Shown piece by piece: positions 39,008 to 47,910 of a stretch of DNA of 64,000 nt. The DNA lies in contig NZ_BOMS01000005.1 in assembly GCF_016862315.1 (NCBI RefSeq), positions 1-64,000 on the forward strand, in the 5' to 3' direction. Positions within the stretch are counted from its first letter, which is position 1. Each line of letters opens with the position of its first letter. The translations under genes were made by a program, and so were the position numbers. The notes under the pieces are model-generated. The model ran no database searches. It was given only the letters and a program-made list of their open reading frames with translations, and was not told the origin of the DNA. Source of the DNA: Actinoplanes palleronii. Lineage in GTDB: Bacteria > Actinomycetota > Actinomycetes > Mycobacteriales > Micromonosporaceae.

Positions 39008-39592
39008 ATGACCGAACAGACCCTCTGGAACCGGACCCGCCAGGCGGTCTACGACGAGATCGCCCGCACCGCGATGGGCCTGTTCCTGGCGCACGGCTTC
39101 GAGGCCACCACGATCGACGAGATCGCCAAGGCGGCCGGCATCTCCCGGCGCTCCTTCTTCCGCTACTTCGGGACGAAGGAGGACATCGTGCTCGGCGACC
39201 TCGCCGCCAAGGGTGAGCTGGCCCGGGTGGCCCTCGAGGCGCGGCCGGACGGCGAGGACCCGTGGACCGCGCTGCGCCAGGCGTTCCACGCGATCAAGGA
39301 CGTGGCGTACGACGGGGAGACCATGCTCAAGGTCACCCGGATGATGTACGAGACGCCGTCGCTGCGCGCCCGGCACATCGAGAAGCACCTGCAGTGGCAG
39401 GCGTCGCTGCTGCCCGAGGTCCGCCGCCGGCTCCGGGCCGACGCCACGGACCCCTTGGACGTACGCGCGGAAGCCCTGGTCGCCTGCGCCATCACCTGCT
39501 TGGACGTGGCCGGAGAGGCCTGGGCACGCAGCAACGGAGCGGTCACCCTGCCCGAGCTGTTCGACTCCGCGGCGGCGGCGCTGCGGCCCTGA
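39008..39592 (+). CDS. TetR-family transcriptional regulator
   Basis: 194 residues. The N-terminal helix-turn-helix is ATTIDEIAKAAGISRRSFFR followed by YFGTKEDIVLG, the typical TetR pattern. The C-terminal half is helical and ligand-binding. It likely represses the divergent SDR gene and itself through the palindrome at 38966; the inducer is unknown. Start at the ATG at 39008. Confidence 0.92.
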   Translation: MTEQTLWNRTRQAVYDEIARTAMGLFLAHGFEATTIDEIAKAAGISRRSFFRYFGTKEDIVLGDLAAKGELARVALEARPDGEDPWTALRQAFHAIKDVAYDGETMLKVTRMMYETPSLRARHIEKHLQWQASLLPEVRRRLRADATDPLDVRAEALVACAITCLDVAGEAWARSNGAVTLPELFDSAAAALRP

Positions 39593-39608
39593 CACGTCGC
39601 CTCCTTGG

Positions 39609-39623
39609 TACCCCCCAGGGGTA
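39609..39623. promoter_or_regulatory. CsoR-type copper operator
   Basis: TACCCCCCAGGGGTA, 17 bp before the start codon of the copper operon. It matches the TACCCC..GGGGTA palindromes bound by CsoR-type Cu(I) repressors. No csoR gene is in the window, so the repressor must act from elsewhere. Confidence 0.75.
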
Positions 39624-39639
39624 TGTGTATGGTGGGGGC

Positions 39640-40512
39640 ATGAAGACTTCGGTGCGGCTCACCGCGTACGCGATGGGGTTGATCGTGGTTTTCGGTGTGG
39701 CGCTGAGCGCGGGCCGGTTCCTCGGGCCGGACGAGAAGCCCGCGGCCGCGCCGGCGCACACCGACGAGCACGGGAGCCATCAGGTGTCGAGCGCTCAGCT
39801 GCCGGCCGGGCTGCAGATCACCCAGGACGGGTACACGCTGAGCCCGGTCACCACCCGGTTCACCCCCGGAGCGGCGCAGACGTTCGCCTTCCGGATCCTC
39901 GGGCCGGACGGCAAGGCGGTCACGCAGTATTCCGCCGACCACGGGACCGAGCTGCACCTGATCGTGGTGCGCCGCGACCTGACCGGCTATCAGCACCTGC
40001 ACCCGACCCGGGCGGCCGACGGGACCTGGTCGGCGCCGGTGACCGTCCGCGACCCGGGGCAGTACCGGGTGTTCGCCGACTTCACCCCCCTGGCCCGCGC
40101 CGAGGGCTTCGTGCTCGGTGTGGACGTGCCCGCCGCCGGCGACTACCAGCCCCGCGAGCTGCCCGCGCCCGGCTGGCAGACCGAGGTGGACGGTTACACG
40201 GTGACCCGGGCCGGCGAGCCGCAGGCCGGCACCACGTCGTGGATGACCGTTTCGGTCAGCAAGGGCGGGCAGCCGGTGACGCTCGAGCCGTACCTGGGGT
40301 CGTTCGGCCACCTGGTCGCGCTGCGCCAGGGTGACCTCGCCTACCTGCACATGCACCCGCAGGACGGCACGGTCGCCGGGCCGGACATCACCGTCGACGC
40401 CGCCGTGCCGTCCGGCGGGGTCTACCGGCTCTTCCTGGAGTTCCAGCACGGCGGGAAGGTCCACCTCGCCGAGTTCACCGCCGTCACCGGCGCCGGCCAT
40501 GCCCACAATTGA
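39640..40512 (+). CDS. membrane-anchored, His/Met-bearing protein of a copper operon
   Basis: 290 residues: one N-terminal membrane helix (about 6-27), a His-rich stretch ([12 protein letters not shown]), then two beta-sandwich-like domains. Potential copper ligands are clustered in [34 protein letters not shown] and [11 protein letters not shown], plus a C-terminal HAHN. The protein lies just behind a CsoR site and 11 bp before copA, so an outside copper-binding or chaperone role is likely. I do not know an experimentally studied relative. Confidence 0.75.
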   Translation: MKTSVRLTAYAMGLIVVFGVALSAGRFLGPDEKPAAAPAHTDEHGSHQVSSAQLPAGLQITQDGYTLSPVTTRFTPGAAQTFAFRILGPDGKAVTQYSADHGTELHLIVVRRDLTGYQHLHPTRAADGTWSAPVTVRDPGQYRVFADFTPLARAEGFVLGVDVPAAGDYQPRELPAPGWQTEVDGYTVTRAGEPQAGTTSWMTVSVSKGGQPVTLEPYLGSFGHLVALRQGDLAYLHMHPQDGTVAGPDITVDAAVPSGGVYRLFLEFQHGGKVHLAEFTAVTGAGHAHN

Positions 40513-40523
40513 AGGTTTCCGCC

Positions 40524-42785
40524 ATGATGATTGAGCTCGAGATCGGCGGGATGACCTGCGCGTCCTGTGCCTCGCGGATCGAGAAGAAGCTGAACCGGAT
40601 GGACGGGGTGACCGCTTCGGTCAACTACGCCACGGAGAAGGCCAGTGTCTCCTTTGATGCGCCGCTGACCGCGAATGATCTGATCGCGACGGTCGAGAAG
40701 ACCGGGTACACGGCCGCGGTGCCCGCTCCCGAAAAACCAGAGATTTCCGAGAAATCGGATCCGCTGAAGAGCCGCCTGCTGATCTCCGCGCTGCTCAGCA
40801 TCCCGGTGATCCTGCTGGCCATGGTCCCGGCCTGGCAGTTCGACTACTGGCAGTGGCTGTCGCTGACCCTCGCCGCCCCGGTCGTCGTCTACGGCGGCTG
40901 GCCGTTCCACCGGGCCGCCTGGACCAACCTCCGGCACGGCGCGGCCACCATGGACACCCTGGTCTCGCTCGGCACGCTCGCCGCGTTCGGCTGGTCGCTG
41001 TGGGCGCTGTTCCTCGGCACCGCCGGCGAGCCCGGCATGACCCACCCGTTCCGCCTGGACATCGGCCGCACCGACGGGTCCGGCAACATCTACCTCGAGG
41101 CGGCCGCCGGGGTCACCATGTTCCTGCTGGCCGGGCGGTATTTCGAGGCGCGCGCCAAGCGCACCGCCGGTTCCGCGCTGCGGGCGCTGCTGGAGATGGG
41201 CGCCAAGGACGTCGCGGTGCTGCGCGACGGCGGCGAGGTGCGCATCCCGATCGACCAGCTCTCCCCCGGCGACCGGTTCGTGGTCCGGCCGGGCGAGAAG
41301 GTCGCGACCGACGGGGTGGTCGAGGAGGGCGCGTCCGCGGTGGACGAGTCGATGCTCACCGGGGAGAGCGTGCCGGTCGAGGTCGGTCCGGGCGGCGGCG
41401 TGGTCGGCGGCACGGTCAACGCCGGTGGCCGGCTGGTCGTCCGGGCCAGCCGGGTCGGCGCGGACACCCAGCTGGCGCAGATGGCCCGGCTGGTCGAGCA
41501 GGCCCAGGCCGGCAAGGCAGGCGTGCAGCGGCTCGCCGACCGGATCTCCGGCGTCTTCGTACCGGTGGTGATCGGGCTGGCGGTGGCGACGCTGGGCTGG
41601 TGGGTGGGCACCGGCGCGGGGTGGACCGCCGCGTTCACGGCCGCGGTCGCGGTGCTGATCATCGCGTGCCCGTGCGCGCTCGGGCTGGCCACGCCGACGG
41701 CGCTGCTGGTCGGGACGGGTCGCGGGGCGCAGCTCGGCATCCTGATCAAGGGACCGGAGGCGCTGGAGCAGACCCGGCGGGTGGACACCGTCGTACTGGA
41801 CAAGACCGGGACGGTGACCACCGGGCACATGGCGCTGGCCGCGGTCCGGACCGCCGACGGCCAGGACCCGGCGGAGCTGTTGCGGTTCGCGGCGGCCGTC
41901 GAGTCCGCTTCCGAACACCCGATCGCCACGGCGATCGTCGCCGCTTCCGTCAAGTCTGCGGCCTCCGCTCCCGGAAGCCTCGGGCTTGCGGCCGGCGATT
42001 CCCTTGCGGCGGGCGATTCCCTCACGGTGGACGGTTTCGCCAGCTTCGCCGGTTTTGGGGTACGCGGTGACGTCGCCGGCCGCACCGTCCTCGCCGGACG
42101 CCCGGCACTGTTCGAGCGGGAGGGCTGGACCGTCCCCGCCGAGGTCACCGCGGCCGTGGACGAGCAGGAGGCGGCCGGTCGCACCGCGATCGTGGCCGGC
42201 TGGGACGGCGAAGCCCGCGGGGTGCTGGCGGTCGCCGACACGGTCAAGCCGACCAGCCGGGACGCGGTCGCCGGCCTGCGCCGCCTCGGCCTCACCCCGA
42301 TCCTGCTCACCGGCGACAACGAGCGGGTCGCCCGCGCGGTGGCCGCCGAGGTCGGCATCGACGAGGTGATCGCCGGGGTGCTGCCGGCCGGCAAGGTGGC
42401 CGTGATCGAGCGCCTGCAGCAGTCCGGCAAGGTGGTCGCGATGGCCGGCGACGGGGTGAACGACGCCGCCGCCCTGGCACAGGCCGACCTGGGCCTGGCC
42501 ATGGGCACCGGCGCCGACGTGGCGATCGAGGCGTCCGACCTGACCCTGGTGCGCGGCGACCTGACCGTGGCGGTGGACGCCATCCGGCTGGCCCGCCGCA
42601 CCCTGCGGATCATCAAGAGCAACCTGTTCTGGGCGTTCGCCTACAACCTCGCCGCCCTGCCGCTGGCCGCCGCGGGCCTGCTCAACCCGATGATCGCCGG
42701 CGCCGCGATGGCCTTCTCCTCGGTCTTCGTCGTCGCCAACAGCCTGCGCCTGCGCGGTTTCCGCCCGGCGACATCAGGCCGCTGA
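40524..42785 (+). CDS. copA: copper-exporting P1B-type ATPase
   Basis: 753 residues from the ATG at 40524 behind GAAGG. An N-terminal heavy-metal domain has GMTCASC (Cys12, Cys15). Eight membrane helices are expected; the transport motif CPC is in [13 protein letters not shown], the actuator loop is TGES, the phosphorylated Asp is in DKTGTVTTG, the nucleotide-binding His-Pro in SEHPIATAI and the hinge [10 protein letters not shown]. All are intact, so it should pump Cu(I) out of the cytoplasm. A short tandem LAAGDS repeat sits in the N-domain loop. It is second in the CsoR-controlled operon. Confidence 0.95.
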   Translation: MMIELEIGGMTCASCASRIEKKLNRMDGVTASVNYATEKASVSFDAPLTANDLIATVEKTGYTAAVPAPEKPEISEKSDPLKSRLLISALLSIPVILLAMVPAWQFDYWQWLSLTLAAPVVVYGGWPFHRAAWTNLRHGAATMDTLVSLGTLAAFGWSLWALFLGTAGEPGMTHPFRLDIGRTDGSGNIYLEAAAGVTMFLLAGRYFEARAKRTAGSALRALLEMGAKDVAVLRDGGEVRIPIDQLSPGDRFVVRPGEKVATDGVVEEGASAVDESMLTGESVPVEVGPGGGVVGGTVNAGGRLVVRASRVGADTQLAQMARLVEQAQAGKAGVQRLADRISGVFVPVVIGLAVATLGWWVGTGAGWTAAFTAAVAVLIIACPCALGLATPTALLVGTGRGAQLGILIKGPEALEQTRRVDTVVLDKTGTVTTGHMALAAVRTADGQDPAELLRFAAAVESASEHPIATAIVAASVKSAASAPGSLGLAAGDSLAAGDSLTVDGFASFAGFGVRGDVAGRTVLAGRPALFEREGWTVPAEVTAAVDEQEAAGRTAIVAGWDGEARGVLAVADTVKPTSRDAVAGLRRLGLTPILLTGDNERVARAVAAEVGIDEVIAGVLPAGKVAVIERLQQSGKVVAMAGDGVNDAAALAQADLGLAMGTGADVAIEASDLTLVRGDLTVAVDAIRLARRTLRIIKSNLFWAFAYNLAALPLAAAGLLNPMIAGAAMAFSSVFVVANSLRLRGFRPATSGR

Positions 42786-42822
42786 CGTCGCCTCGCCGGC
42801 GCACCGCCCGCCCGGTGGCCGA

Positions 42823-44004
42823 TCAGGAGGTACTGTTGATGGTCATCTTCGGGTGGTCCAGCAGGAAGGCGTCGAGCTTGTCGGCGGCCGCGGCCGCGAA
42901 CAGCGCCTTGGTCTCGTCGCTGGTGCCCTCCGCGCCGCCGGGCGCCTTGACGTAGGTGCCGCCGTTGCTGCGGATCGGCATCATCTCCGCGTTGGCCAGG
43001 CCCTTCAGCCCGAAGAAGAAGTCGGCGATCGGGACGCCGTTGGGGTCGATCTTCAACGAGGAGCCGGCCGCCTCGAGGAGCTTGGAGAGCTTCGACATGT
43101 TGGTCAGGACGCCGTTGCTGGTGGCCTTCTTCGCCATCGCCTTCAGCAGCTGCTGCTGGTGGCGCTGACGATCGTAGTCACCGTTGGCCGAGTGCCGCAG
43201 GCGTGAGTACTCCAGGGCCTCCCACGCCTTCATGTCCCGGCAGCCCTTCTCGAACCACAGCGCGTTGCTGGGCGGCGACGTCGGGTCGGCGCCCTTGGCA
43301 TAGCTGATCTTGCCCTTGCCGTCGACAACGTAGTGGCTGGACCACATCCGCTGGTCCACGCACATCCGCACGCCGCCGAGGGCCTCCAGGATGTCCTTGA
43401 ACCCGGCGAAGTCGATGATGACGACGCCGTTGAAGCTGATCCCGGTCAGGTCGTGCACGGCCTTGGTGGCGAGCTTCATGCCACCCTTCCAGCCGCCGGT
43501 GCCCTGGGAGCCGTACATGAACGCGCCGTTGATCCGCCCGCTGCTGCCGCCGAAGTGCAGTTCCTCGTCCGCCGGGATCTGCGCGTACGTGTCCCGGGGG
43601 ATCGAGAGCATCTGCATCTTGTCGCGGGACGCCGGGATGTGCAGCACGATGATCGTGTCCGAGCGGGAGCCCAGGCCGGACTTCTCCCAGCCGGCCCGGG
43701 TGTCCAGGCCGAGCATGAGGAGGTTGACCGCACCGTCCGGCAGTTTGCCACCGGTCTGCGCACCCACGCCGCCTCCGGAGCCGAGCACCGAGTCGGTCGT
43801 CTGCAGATTGTCGGTCACCTTGCCGAGCAGGTAGGTGGCGGCGACGGCGGTGCCCGTGCTGGCCAGCAGCAGCACCGCGCCGAAGACGGTGATCAGCTTG
43901 GCCCAGAGCGGCGCCCGGAGGCGCTTCTCACCGTCGCGGCCGACCGCCGGCGACGTGCCGGCCGAACGTAGCCGGCCATCGGGCCGATCGGTAGCCACTG
44001 GCAT
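42823..44004 (-). CDS. LytR-CpsA-Psr (LCP) family protein
   Basis: 393 residues: cytoplasmic tail of about 30 residues, a membrane helix at about 35-58, then the LCP catalytic domain outside. Conserved elements are NLLMLGLDTRAGWE, the arginine-bearing GSRSDTIIVLHIP, MLSIPRDTYAQIP, the Asn/Gly patch GRINGAFMYGSQG, and the Arg-rich EYSRLRHSANGDYDRQRHQQ. LCP enzymes move polyprenyl-phosphate-linked glycopolymers such as teichoic acids or arabinogalactan to peptidoglycan. It is monocistronic and converges with copA. Confidence 0.92.
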   Translation of the reverse strand: MPVATDRPDGRLRSAGTSPAVGRDGEKRLRAPLWAKLITVFGAVLLLASTGTAVAATYLLGKVTDNLQTTDSVLGSGGGVGAQTGGKLPDGAVNLLMLGLDTRAGWEKSGLGSRSDTIIVLHIPASRDKMQMLSIPRDTYAQIPADEELHFGGSSGRINGAFMYGSQGTGGWKGGMKLATKAVHDLTGISFNGVVIIDFAGFKDILEALGGVRMCVDQRMWSSHYVVDGKGKISYAKGADPTSPPSNALWFEKGCRDMKAWEALEYSRLRHSANGDYDRQRHQQQLLKAMAKKATSNGVLTNMSKLSKLLEAAGSSLKIDPNGVPIADFFFGLKGLANAEMMPIRSNGGTYVKAPGGAEGTSDETKALFAAAAADKLDAFLLDHPKMTINSTS

Positions 44005-44056
44005 GCAAACTCCTGACCCTGAACGCGAGGGGCGATCATATCCACGGGCCGCAATA

Positions 44057-44095
44057 CACCGCGGGAGCTCCGGGTGTGCCGGAACTCCCGCGGTG
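44057..44095 (-). terminator. hairpin terminator of the tuf gene
   Basis: CACCGCGGGAGTTCCGG and its near-complement CCGGAGCTCCCGCGGTG enclose a short loop, 6 bp beyond the EF-Tu stop. The stem has one mismatch. No T-run follows, as is common in high-GC actinobacteria. Confidence 0.7.
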
Positions 44096-44101
44096 ATGTG
44101 C

Positions 44102-45292
44102 TCAGTCGAGCAGTGCGGTGACGGTGCCGGCGGCGACCGTGCGGTTGCCCTCGCGGACCGCGAAGCCCAGCCCGACCTCCAGCGCGACCGGCTTGCCCAG
44201 GTGCACGGTCACCTCGTCTAGCGTGTCGCCGGGCATCACCAGGTCACGGCCGCCCAGGTCCAGGCCGCCGGACACGTCGGTGGTGTGGAAGTAGAACTGC
44301 GGGCGGTAGTTCGCCTCGAACGGCGTGTGCCGCCCGCCCTCCTCCTTCGTCAACGCGTACATCCGGGCCTTGAACGCCTGGTGCGGCCGCACCGAACCGA
44401 CCGCCGCGACCACCTGCCCGCGCTGCACCTGCTCGCGCTTGATCCCGCGCAGCAGCACCGCCGCGTTGTCGCCGGCCTGCGCCGACTCCAGGACCTTGCC
44501 GAACATCTCCAGCCCGGTCGCCACGCTGGCCACGGTCGGGCCGAGGCCGACCACCTCGACCGGCTCACCGGCGCGCAGCTCGCCGCGCTCCACCTTGCCG
44601 GTGACCACGGTGCCGCGGCCGCTGATCGACAGCACGTTCTCGATCGGCATCAGGAACGGCTCCACCAGCGAACGCGGCGGGACCGGCACGTAGTCGTCGA
44701 CCGCCTGGAGCAGCTCGACGATCGAGCCGACCCAGTGCGGGTCGCCCTGCAGCGCCTTGAGCGCGCTGACCCGGATCACCGGCACGTCGGCGCCGGGGAA
44801 GCCGTAGGAGGTCAGCAGCTCGCGGACCTCCAGCTCGACCAGGTCCAGCAGCTCCGGGTCGTCGACCATGTCGCTCTTGTTCAGCGCGACCACCAGGTAC
44901 GGCACACCGACCCGCTGGGCGAGCAGCACGTGCTCCCGGGTCTGCGGCATCGACCCGTCCTGCGCCGAGACGACCAGGATCGCGCCGTCCACCTGCGCCG
45001 CCCCCGTGATCATGTTCTTCACGTAGTCGGCGTGGCCGGGCATGTCGACGTGGGCGTAGTGGCGGCTCGGGGTCTCGTACTCGACGTGCGCGATGGTGAT
45101 CGTGATGCCGCGGGCGGCCTCTTCCGGCGCCCGGTCGATCCCCTCGAACGCGACATACCGGTTGGAGGCCGGGTCGCGGTCGGCGAGGACCTTGGTGATC
45201 GCGGCGGTCAGGGTCGTCTTGCCGTGGTCGACGTGACCCATCGTGCCGATGTTGACGTGCGGCTTGGTACGGATGAACTGGCTCTTGGCCAT
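44102..45292 (-). CDS. tuf: divergent elongation factor Tu paralogue (EF-Tu3-like)
   Basis: 396 residues, full-length EF-Tu with GTPase motifs [15 protein letters not shown] (usually DCPGHAD) and NKSD, then domains 2 and 3. It stands alone rather than behind rpsL-rpsG-fusA. Several near-invariant residues differ: in E. coli numbering Cys81 is Met, Arg123-Gln124 reads Gln-Arg ([10 protein letters not shown]), Gly275 is Ala (DNAAVLLRG) and Arg373 is Gly (GLGFAVREG). Changes at 124 and 275 are known to give kirromycin and GE2270A resistance, and Streptomyces ramocissimus EF-Tu3 resists such drugs. It probably works in translation under antibiotic or stress conditions. A GAGGATC ribosome-binding site precedes the ATG. 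Confidence 0.93.
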   Translation of the reverse strand: MAKSQFIRTKPHVNIGTMGHVDHGKTTLTAAITKVLADRDPASNRYVAFEGIDRAPEEAARGITITIAHVEYETPSRHYAHVDMPGHADYVKNMITGAAQVDGAILVVSAQDGSMPQTREHVLLAQRVGVPYLVVALNKSDMVDDPELLDLVELEVRELLTSYGFPGADVPVIRVSALKALQGDPHWVGSIVELLQAVDDYVPVPPRSLVEPFLMPIENVLSISGRGTVVTGKVERGELRAGEPVEVVGLGPTVASVATGLEMFGKVLESAQAGDNAAVLLRGIKREQVQRGQVVAAVGSVRPHQAFKARMYALTKEEGGRHTPFEANYRPQFYFHTTDVSGGLDLGGRDLVMPGDTLDEVTVHLGKPVALEVGLGFAVREGNRTVAAGTVTALLD

Positions 45293-45550
45293 CGGAAGAT
45301 CCTCACTGGATGCGAGGCAGGTGGGGTGGTACGCACACCGACGCCAACCGGGGTGCGCCAGAACCGCGCACGACGCAGCCACCCTTCCCCGGGTTCTGCC
45401 GCTGCGTGGGGAAGGGTCAGCTTCGCGTATCCAGGAGAGCCCGCACGGGAGCGCCCACCGAGGTGGGTAGCTGACGACCGTACGAGAACATGGGTGAAAC
45501 CTAGACCGGATCGACCACCGTCACCACCCAATAACTGAGCCGACCAAAAG
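45293..45550. other. 5' region of the tuf paralogue
   Basis: About 260 bp between the EF-Tu start and the terminator of the next minus-strand gene. Nothing I read here is protein-like. It must hold the tuf promoter and a leader of up to 250 bases. No attenuator fold was evident by eye. Confidence 0.4.
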
Positions 45551-45578
45551 AAAAGGCGGCGCCGAAGCGCCGCCCTTT
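45551..45578 (-). terminator. rho-independent terminator of the lipoprotein gene
   Basis: On the minus strand GGGCGGCGC, loop TTCG, GCGCCGCC, followed by TTTTCTTTT. An 8-bp perfect stem with a stable tetraloop, 11 bp after the stop at 45589. Confidence 0.85.
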
Positions 45579-45588
45579 CAGAGAAAGC

Positions 45589-46383
45589 TCAGCCACCCAT
45601 CATGGCGATGGCCGACTTCGGCATCTCCACGGTCTGGCTCGCCGGCGGGGCCGACACGCTGACCTTGGTGCCCATGCCCGAGTAGTTGGCCACGGTCTCG
45701 CCCGCGCCGGCCTGGATCGAGTCCATGTCCAGCGCCATCTTGGTCAGGTAACCGTCGGAGTTGACCTCCGCGGTGAACGGGATCTGCTTGCTCTTGCCCT
45801 CGAGCGCCTTGAGCAGCTGCTCGGACGAGGACGGCGACTTGGTGATGTCGATCGTGCCACTGAACGTGCCGTCGCCGGTCTTCTTGACGTCGGAGGCGGC
45901 CGCCTCGATCATCTTCGCCGAGTTGCGCGGGTCGTTCTTCTCCAGGCTCAGCGGGCTGGAGGACGGCATCTTCGAGGCGTCGATGTGCATCCACTTGCCG
46001 TTGGCGAAGTTCTTCGCCGCGGGGCCGCCGTACTTGATGTAGAGGTCGTTGCTGACCTGACGCATGTCGACGGTGCCGAGCGAGGACATGTCCATCTTCA
46101 GGCTCATCAGCTTGTTCGACGCGTCGAACGCGCCGTCCGCGACGATCCCGCCGACCGACGTCAGGTGGATCTTGCCGCTGGAGCTGGTGAGCTTCTGCGC
46201 GGCCGCGACCAGCTCGGCCGACGCGTCGCCCGGCGCGGCCGCGGCGGTGGTCTCGGCGGTGGCGGCGGCGCTGTTGACGGCGGCACCGTTGGTGAGGGCC
46301 GGCTCCTTCTTCTCGCCGCAGGCGCTGAGCCCGGCGAGGGTCACCAGGGCCACACCCGTGACGGCCAGACGTCCCATCTTCAT
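45589..46383 (-). CDS. secreted lipoprotein (LppX/LprG-like fold suspected)
   Basis: 264 residues. Lipoprotein signal with lipobox LSAC (Cys22), an Ala/Thr linker, then a domain of long antiparallel strands: [47 protein letters not shown] and [20 protein letters not shown]. The pattern is like the half-barrel lipid-binding lipoproteins of the LppX/LprG group, which ferry lipids in mycobacteria. No direct evidence for a ligand. The ATG at 46383 has GGGGAG upstream. Confidence 0.72.
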   Translation of the reverse strand: MKMGRLAVTGVALVTLAGLSACGEKKEPALTNGAAVNSAAATAETTAAAAPGDASAELVAAAQKLTSSSGKIHLTSVGGIVADGAFDASNKLMSLKMDMSSLGTVDMRQVSNDLYIKYGGPAAKNFANGKWMHIDASKMPSSSPLSLEKNDPRNSAKMIEAAASDVKKTGDGTFSGTIDITKSPSSSEQLLKALEGKSKQIPFTAEVNSDGYLTKMALDMDSIQAGAGETVANYSGMGTKVSVSAPPASQTVEMPKSAIAMMGG

Positions 46384-46479
46384 CGCTTGTTGTCTCCCCG
46401 TCGTAGGCATCGGCCGCCCACCATAGTCCTTCTCGTCAATCCAGTCGCCCCGGGTGGGCGCGGTTCCTATGCTTCCGGC

Positions 46480-47049
46480 ATGGCACGCGCAGAGATGTAT
46501 GTCAGTACGGATGTGGAAACGGACGGCCCGATCCCCGGCCCGCACTCGATGTTGAGCCTGGGATCGGCGGTATATGCCGAGGACGGCACACTGATCGACA
46601 CGTTCAGTGCCAATCTGGTCACGCTCGACGGAGCGGACGGGCACCCGGCGACGATGAAGTGGTGGGCCACCCAGCCGGCCGCGTGGGAGGCGTGCCGAAA
46701 AGACCCGGAAGACCCGTCCGTGGTGATGGAGCGGTATCGCGGATGGCTGGAGACCCTGCCCGGAAGGCCGGTTTTCGTGGGATACCCGGCAGGCTTCGAC
46801 TTCACGTTCGTGTACTGGTACCTGATCCGCTTCACCGGGACCAGTCCGTTTTCGCACTCCGCGCTGGACATCAAGTCGTATGCCATGGCGGTGCTCGGCA
46901 CCGACTTCCGATCCACGGTGAAGCGGAGCATGCCGCGCCGCTGGTTCGGCGACTTCCCGCACAGCCACGTGGCCCTCGACGACGCGATCGAGCAGGGCGC
47001 GCTGTTCTGCGCCATGCTCGCCGAACGCCGCGCCGCCCTCAAAACCTAA
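46480..47049 (+). CDS. DEDDh-type 3'-5' exonuclease
   Basis: 189 residues. Exo I motif is [13 protein letters not shown] (Asp-x-Glu), Exo II lies in [15 protein letters not shown], and Exo III is [13 protein letters not shown] with the His and Asp of DEDDh nucleases. It is a stand-alone exonuclease on RNA or DNA ends. It is divergent from the lipoprotein gene with a 96-bp promoter gap. Its TAA stop is the first codon-length of dispersed element copy C. Confidence 0.85.
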   Translation: MARAEMYVSTDVETDGPIPGPHSMLSLGSAVYAEDGTLIDTFSANLVTLDGADGHPATMKWWATQPAAWEACRKDPEDPSVVMERYRGWLETLPGRPVFVGYPAGFDFTFVYWYLIRFTGTSPFSHSALDIKSYAMAVLGTDFRSTVKRSMPRRWFGDFPHSHVALDDAIEQGALFCAMLAERRAALKT

Positions 47050-47128
47050 GCCCCATCTGGTACGAATACCGAGCGCTCGTCCGCAGGCTACGAGCCGAGT
47101 CCCGCCCGTGAGGCCACCGCGACACCGC
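47047..47128 (+). repeat. dispersed element, copy C (core)
   Basis: Third copy of the 80-bp core (TAAGCCCCATCTGGTACG, then GTCCGCAGGCTACGAGCC and CGCCCGTGAGGCC). Its TAA is the stop codon of the exonuclease gene. Followed by a 53-bp tandem array and a 22-bp-stem hairpin before the convergent DinB-like gene. Confidence 0.88.
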
Positions 47129-47265
47129 GCCCCTCCCGGCCGCAGCGCGCCGCCAGGCCGGCAACACGGACGCGACACCGCGCCCCTCCCGGCCGCAGCG
47201 CGCCGCCAGGCCGGCAACACGGACGCGACACCGCAGCCGCTCCCGGCCGCAGCGCGCCGCCAGGT
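47121..47265 (+). repeat. 53-bp tandem repeat inside copy C
   Basis: GACACCGC starts units at 47121, 47174 and 47227, an exact 53-bp period; units 1 and 2 are almost identical and unit 3 is partial. Each unit has a GC-rich CCTCCCGGCCGCAGCGCGCC centre and ends CAACACGGACGC. Copies A and B lack this expansion. Confidence 0.9.
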
Positions 47266-47269
47266 CGTC

Positions 47270-47322
47270 GGCTGGTTCTCAGGGGTGTCTCGGGCCTGTG
47301 GAGACACCCCTGAGAACCAGCC
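47270..47322. terminator. long hairpin of copy C (bidirectional terminator)
   Basis: A 22-bp perfect stem: GGCTGGTTCTCAGGGGTGTC followed by TC pairs with the complementary arm ending GAGAACCAGCC, around a 9-base loop. It lies between convergent stops at 47049 and 47359. Confidence 0.82.
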
Positions 47323-47358
47323 GGACAACGGTGACCGGACTGCTGTCCGCGGACCGGA

Positions 47359-47910
47359 CTATCGGGTCGGGTGCCAGCCCGCGGGCGGGTCCTCGCCGGT
47401 GCGGCCGTCCACGGACTCGCGGATCAGGTCGGCGTGGCCGGTGTGCCGGGCGTACTCCTCGAGCAGGTCGAAGAGCAGCCGGCGCAGCGAGACCGGCTGG
47501 TCGTCGGGGCCGGTGATGTGGGCCGGGTGGTCGAGCCCGCCGTCGGCGAGTGCCAGGTTGTACCGCTCACGGGCCCGGGACACCGCGGAATCCCAGAGGG
47601 CGTAGAGCTCCTCCGGCGCGTCGTCGGCGGCCGAGGTGTGATCCCAGTCCTCGGTCTCCTGCGCGGGTTTCCAGCGCTCCCCCGGCGACTCGCCGTGCAG
47701 CTTCCACGCCGCGTGGTAGTCCTCGACCAGGGCGAGGTGTTTGAGCAGCCCGCCCAGGGTCAGTGACGACGCGCCGACGGTCGCGGTCAGCCCGGCCGTG
47801 TCGAGGCCGTCGGCCTTCCATCGGAACGTGGCACGCTGACGGTCCAGCGCGCCCAGCAGATGCTCGATCTCGGTGCCCGCGAACGGCGGTTCCCACCAGT
47901 AATCGCTCAT
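47359..47910 (-). CDS. DinB-like (DUF664) family protein
   Basis: 183 residues, four-helix DinB fold: EIEHLLGALDRQRATFRWKA, LGGLLKHLALVEDYHAAWKL with the first His of the metal triad, and EEYARHTGHADLIRESVDGR with the other two. Actinobacterial members include mycothiol-dependent enzymes, but many are unassigned. Its ATG overlaps the stop of the peptide-ABC ATPase (ATGA), so it is the last gene of the dpp-like operon, an unusual companion that hints at handling of an imported thiol or peptide conjugate. Confidence 0.85.
   Translation of the reverse strand: MSDYWWEPPFAGTEIEHLLGALDRQRATFRWKADGLDTAGLTATVGASSLTLGGLLKHLALVEDYHAAWKLHGESPGERWKPAQETEDWDHTSAADDAPEELYALWDSAVSRARERYNLALADGGLDHPAHITGPDDQPVSLRRLLFDLLEEYARHTGHADLIRESVDGRTGEDPPAGWHPTR

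Noticed and set aside
45208..45531. 107-codon minus-strand frame over the tuf start
   Set aside because: It overlaps the EF-Tu N-terminus in another frame and is Arg/Ser/Gly-biased.
47050..47358. Insertion sequence or MITE with terminal inverted repeats
   Set aside because: No transposase, no matching inverted ends and no visible target duplication; only the internal hairpin is inverted. Kept as a dispersed gene-end element instead.
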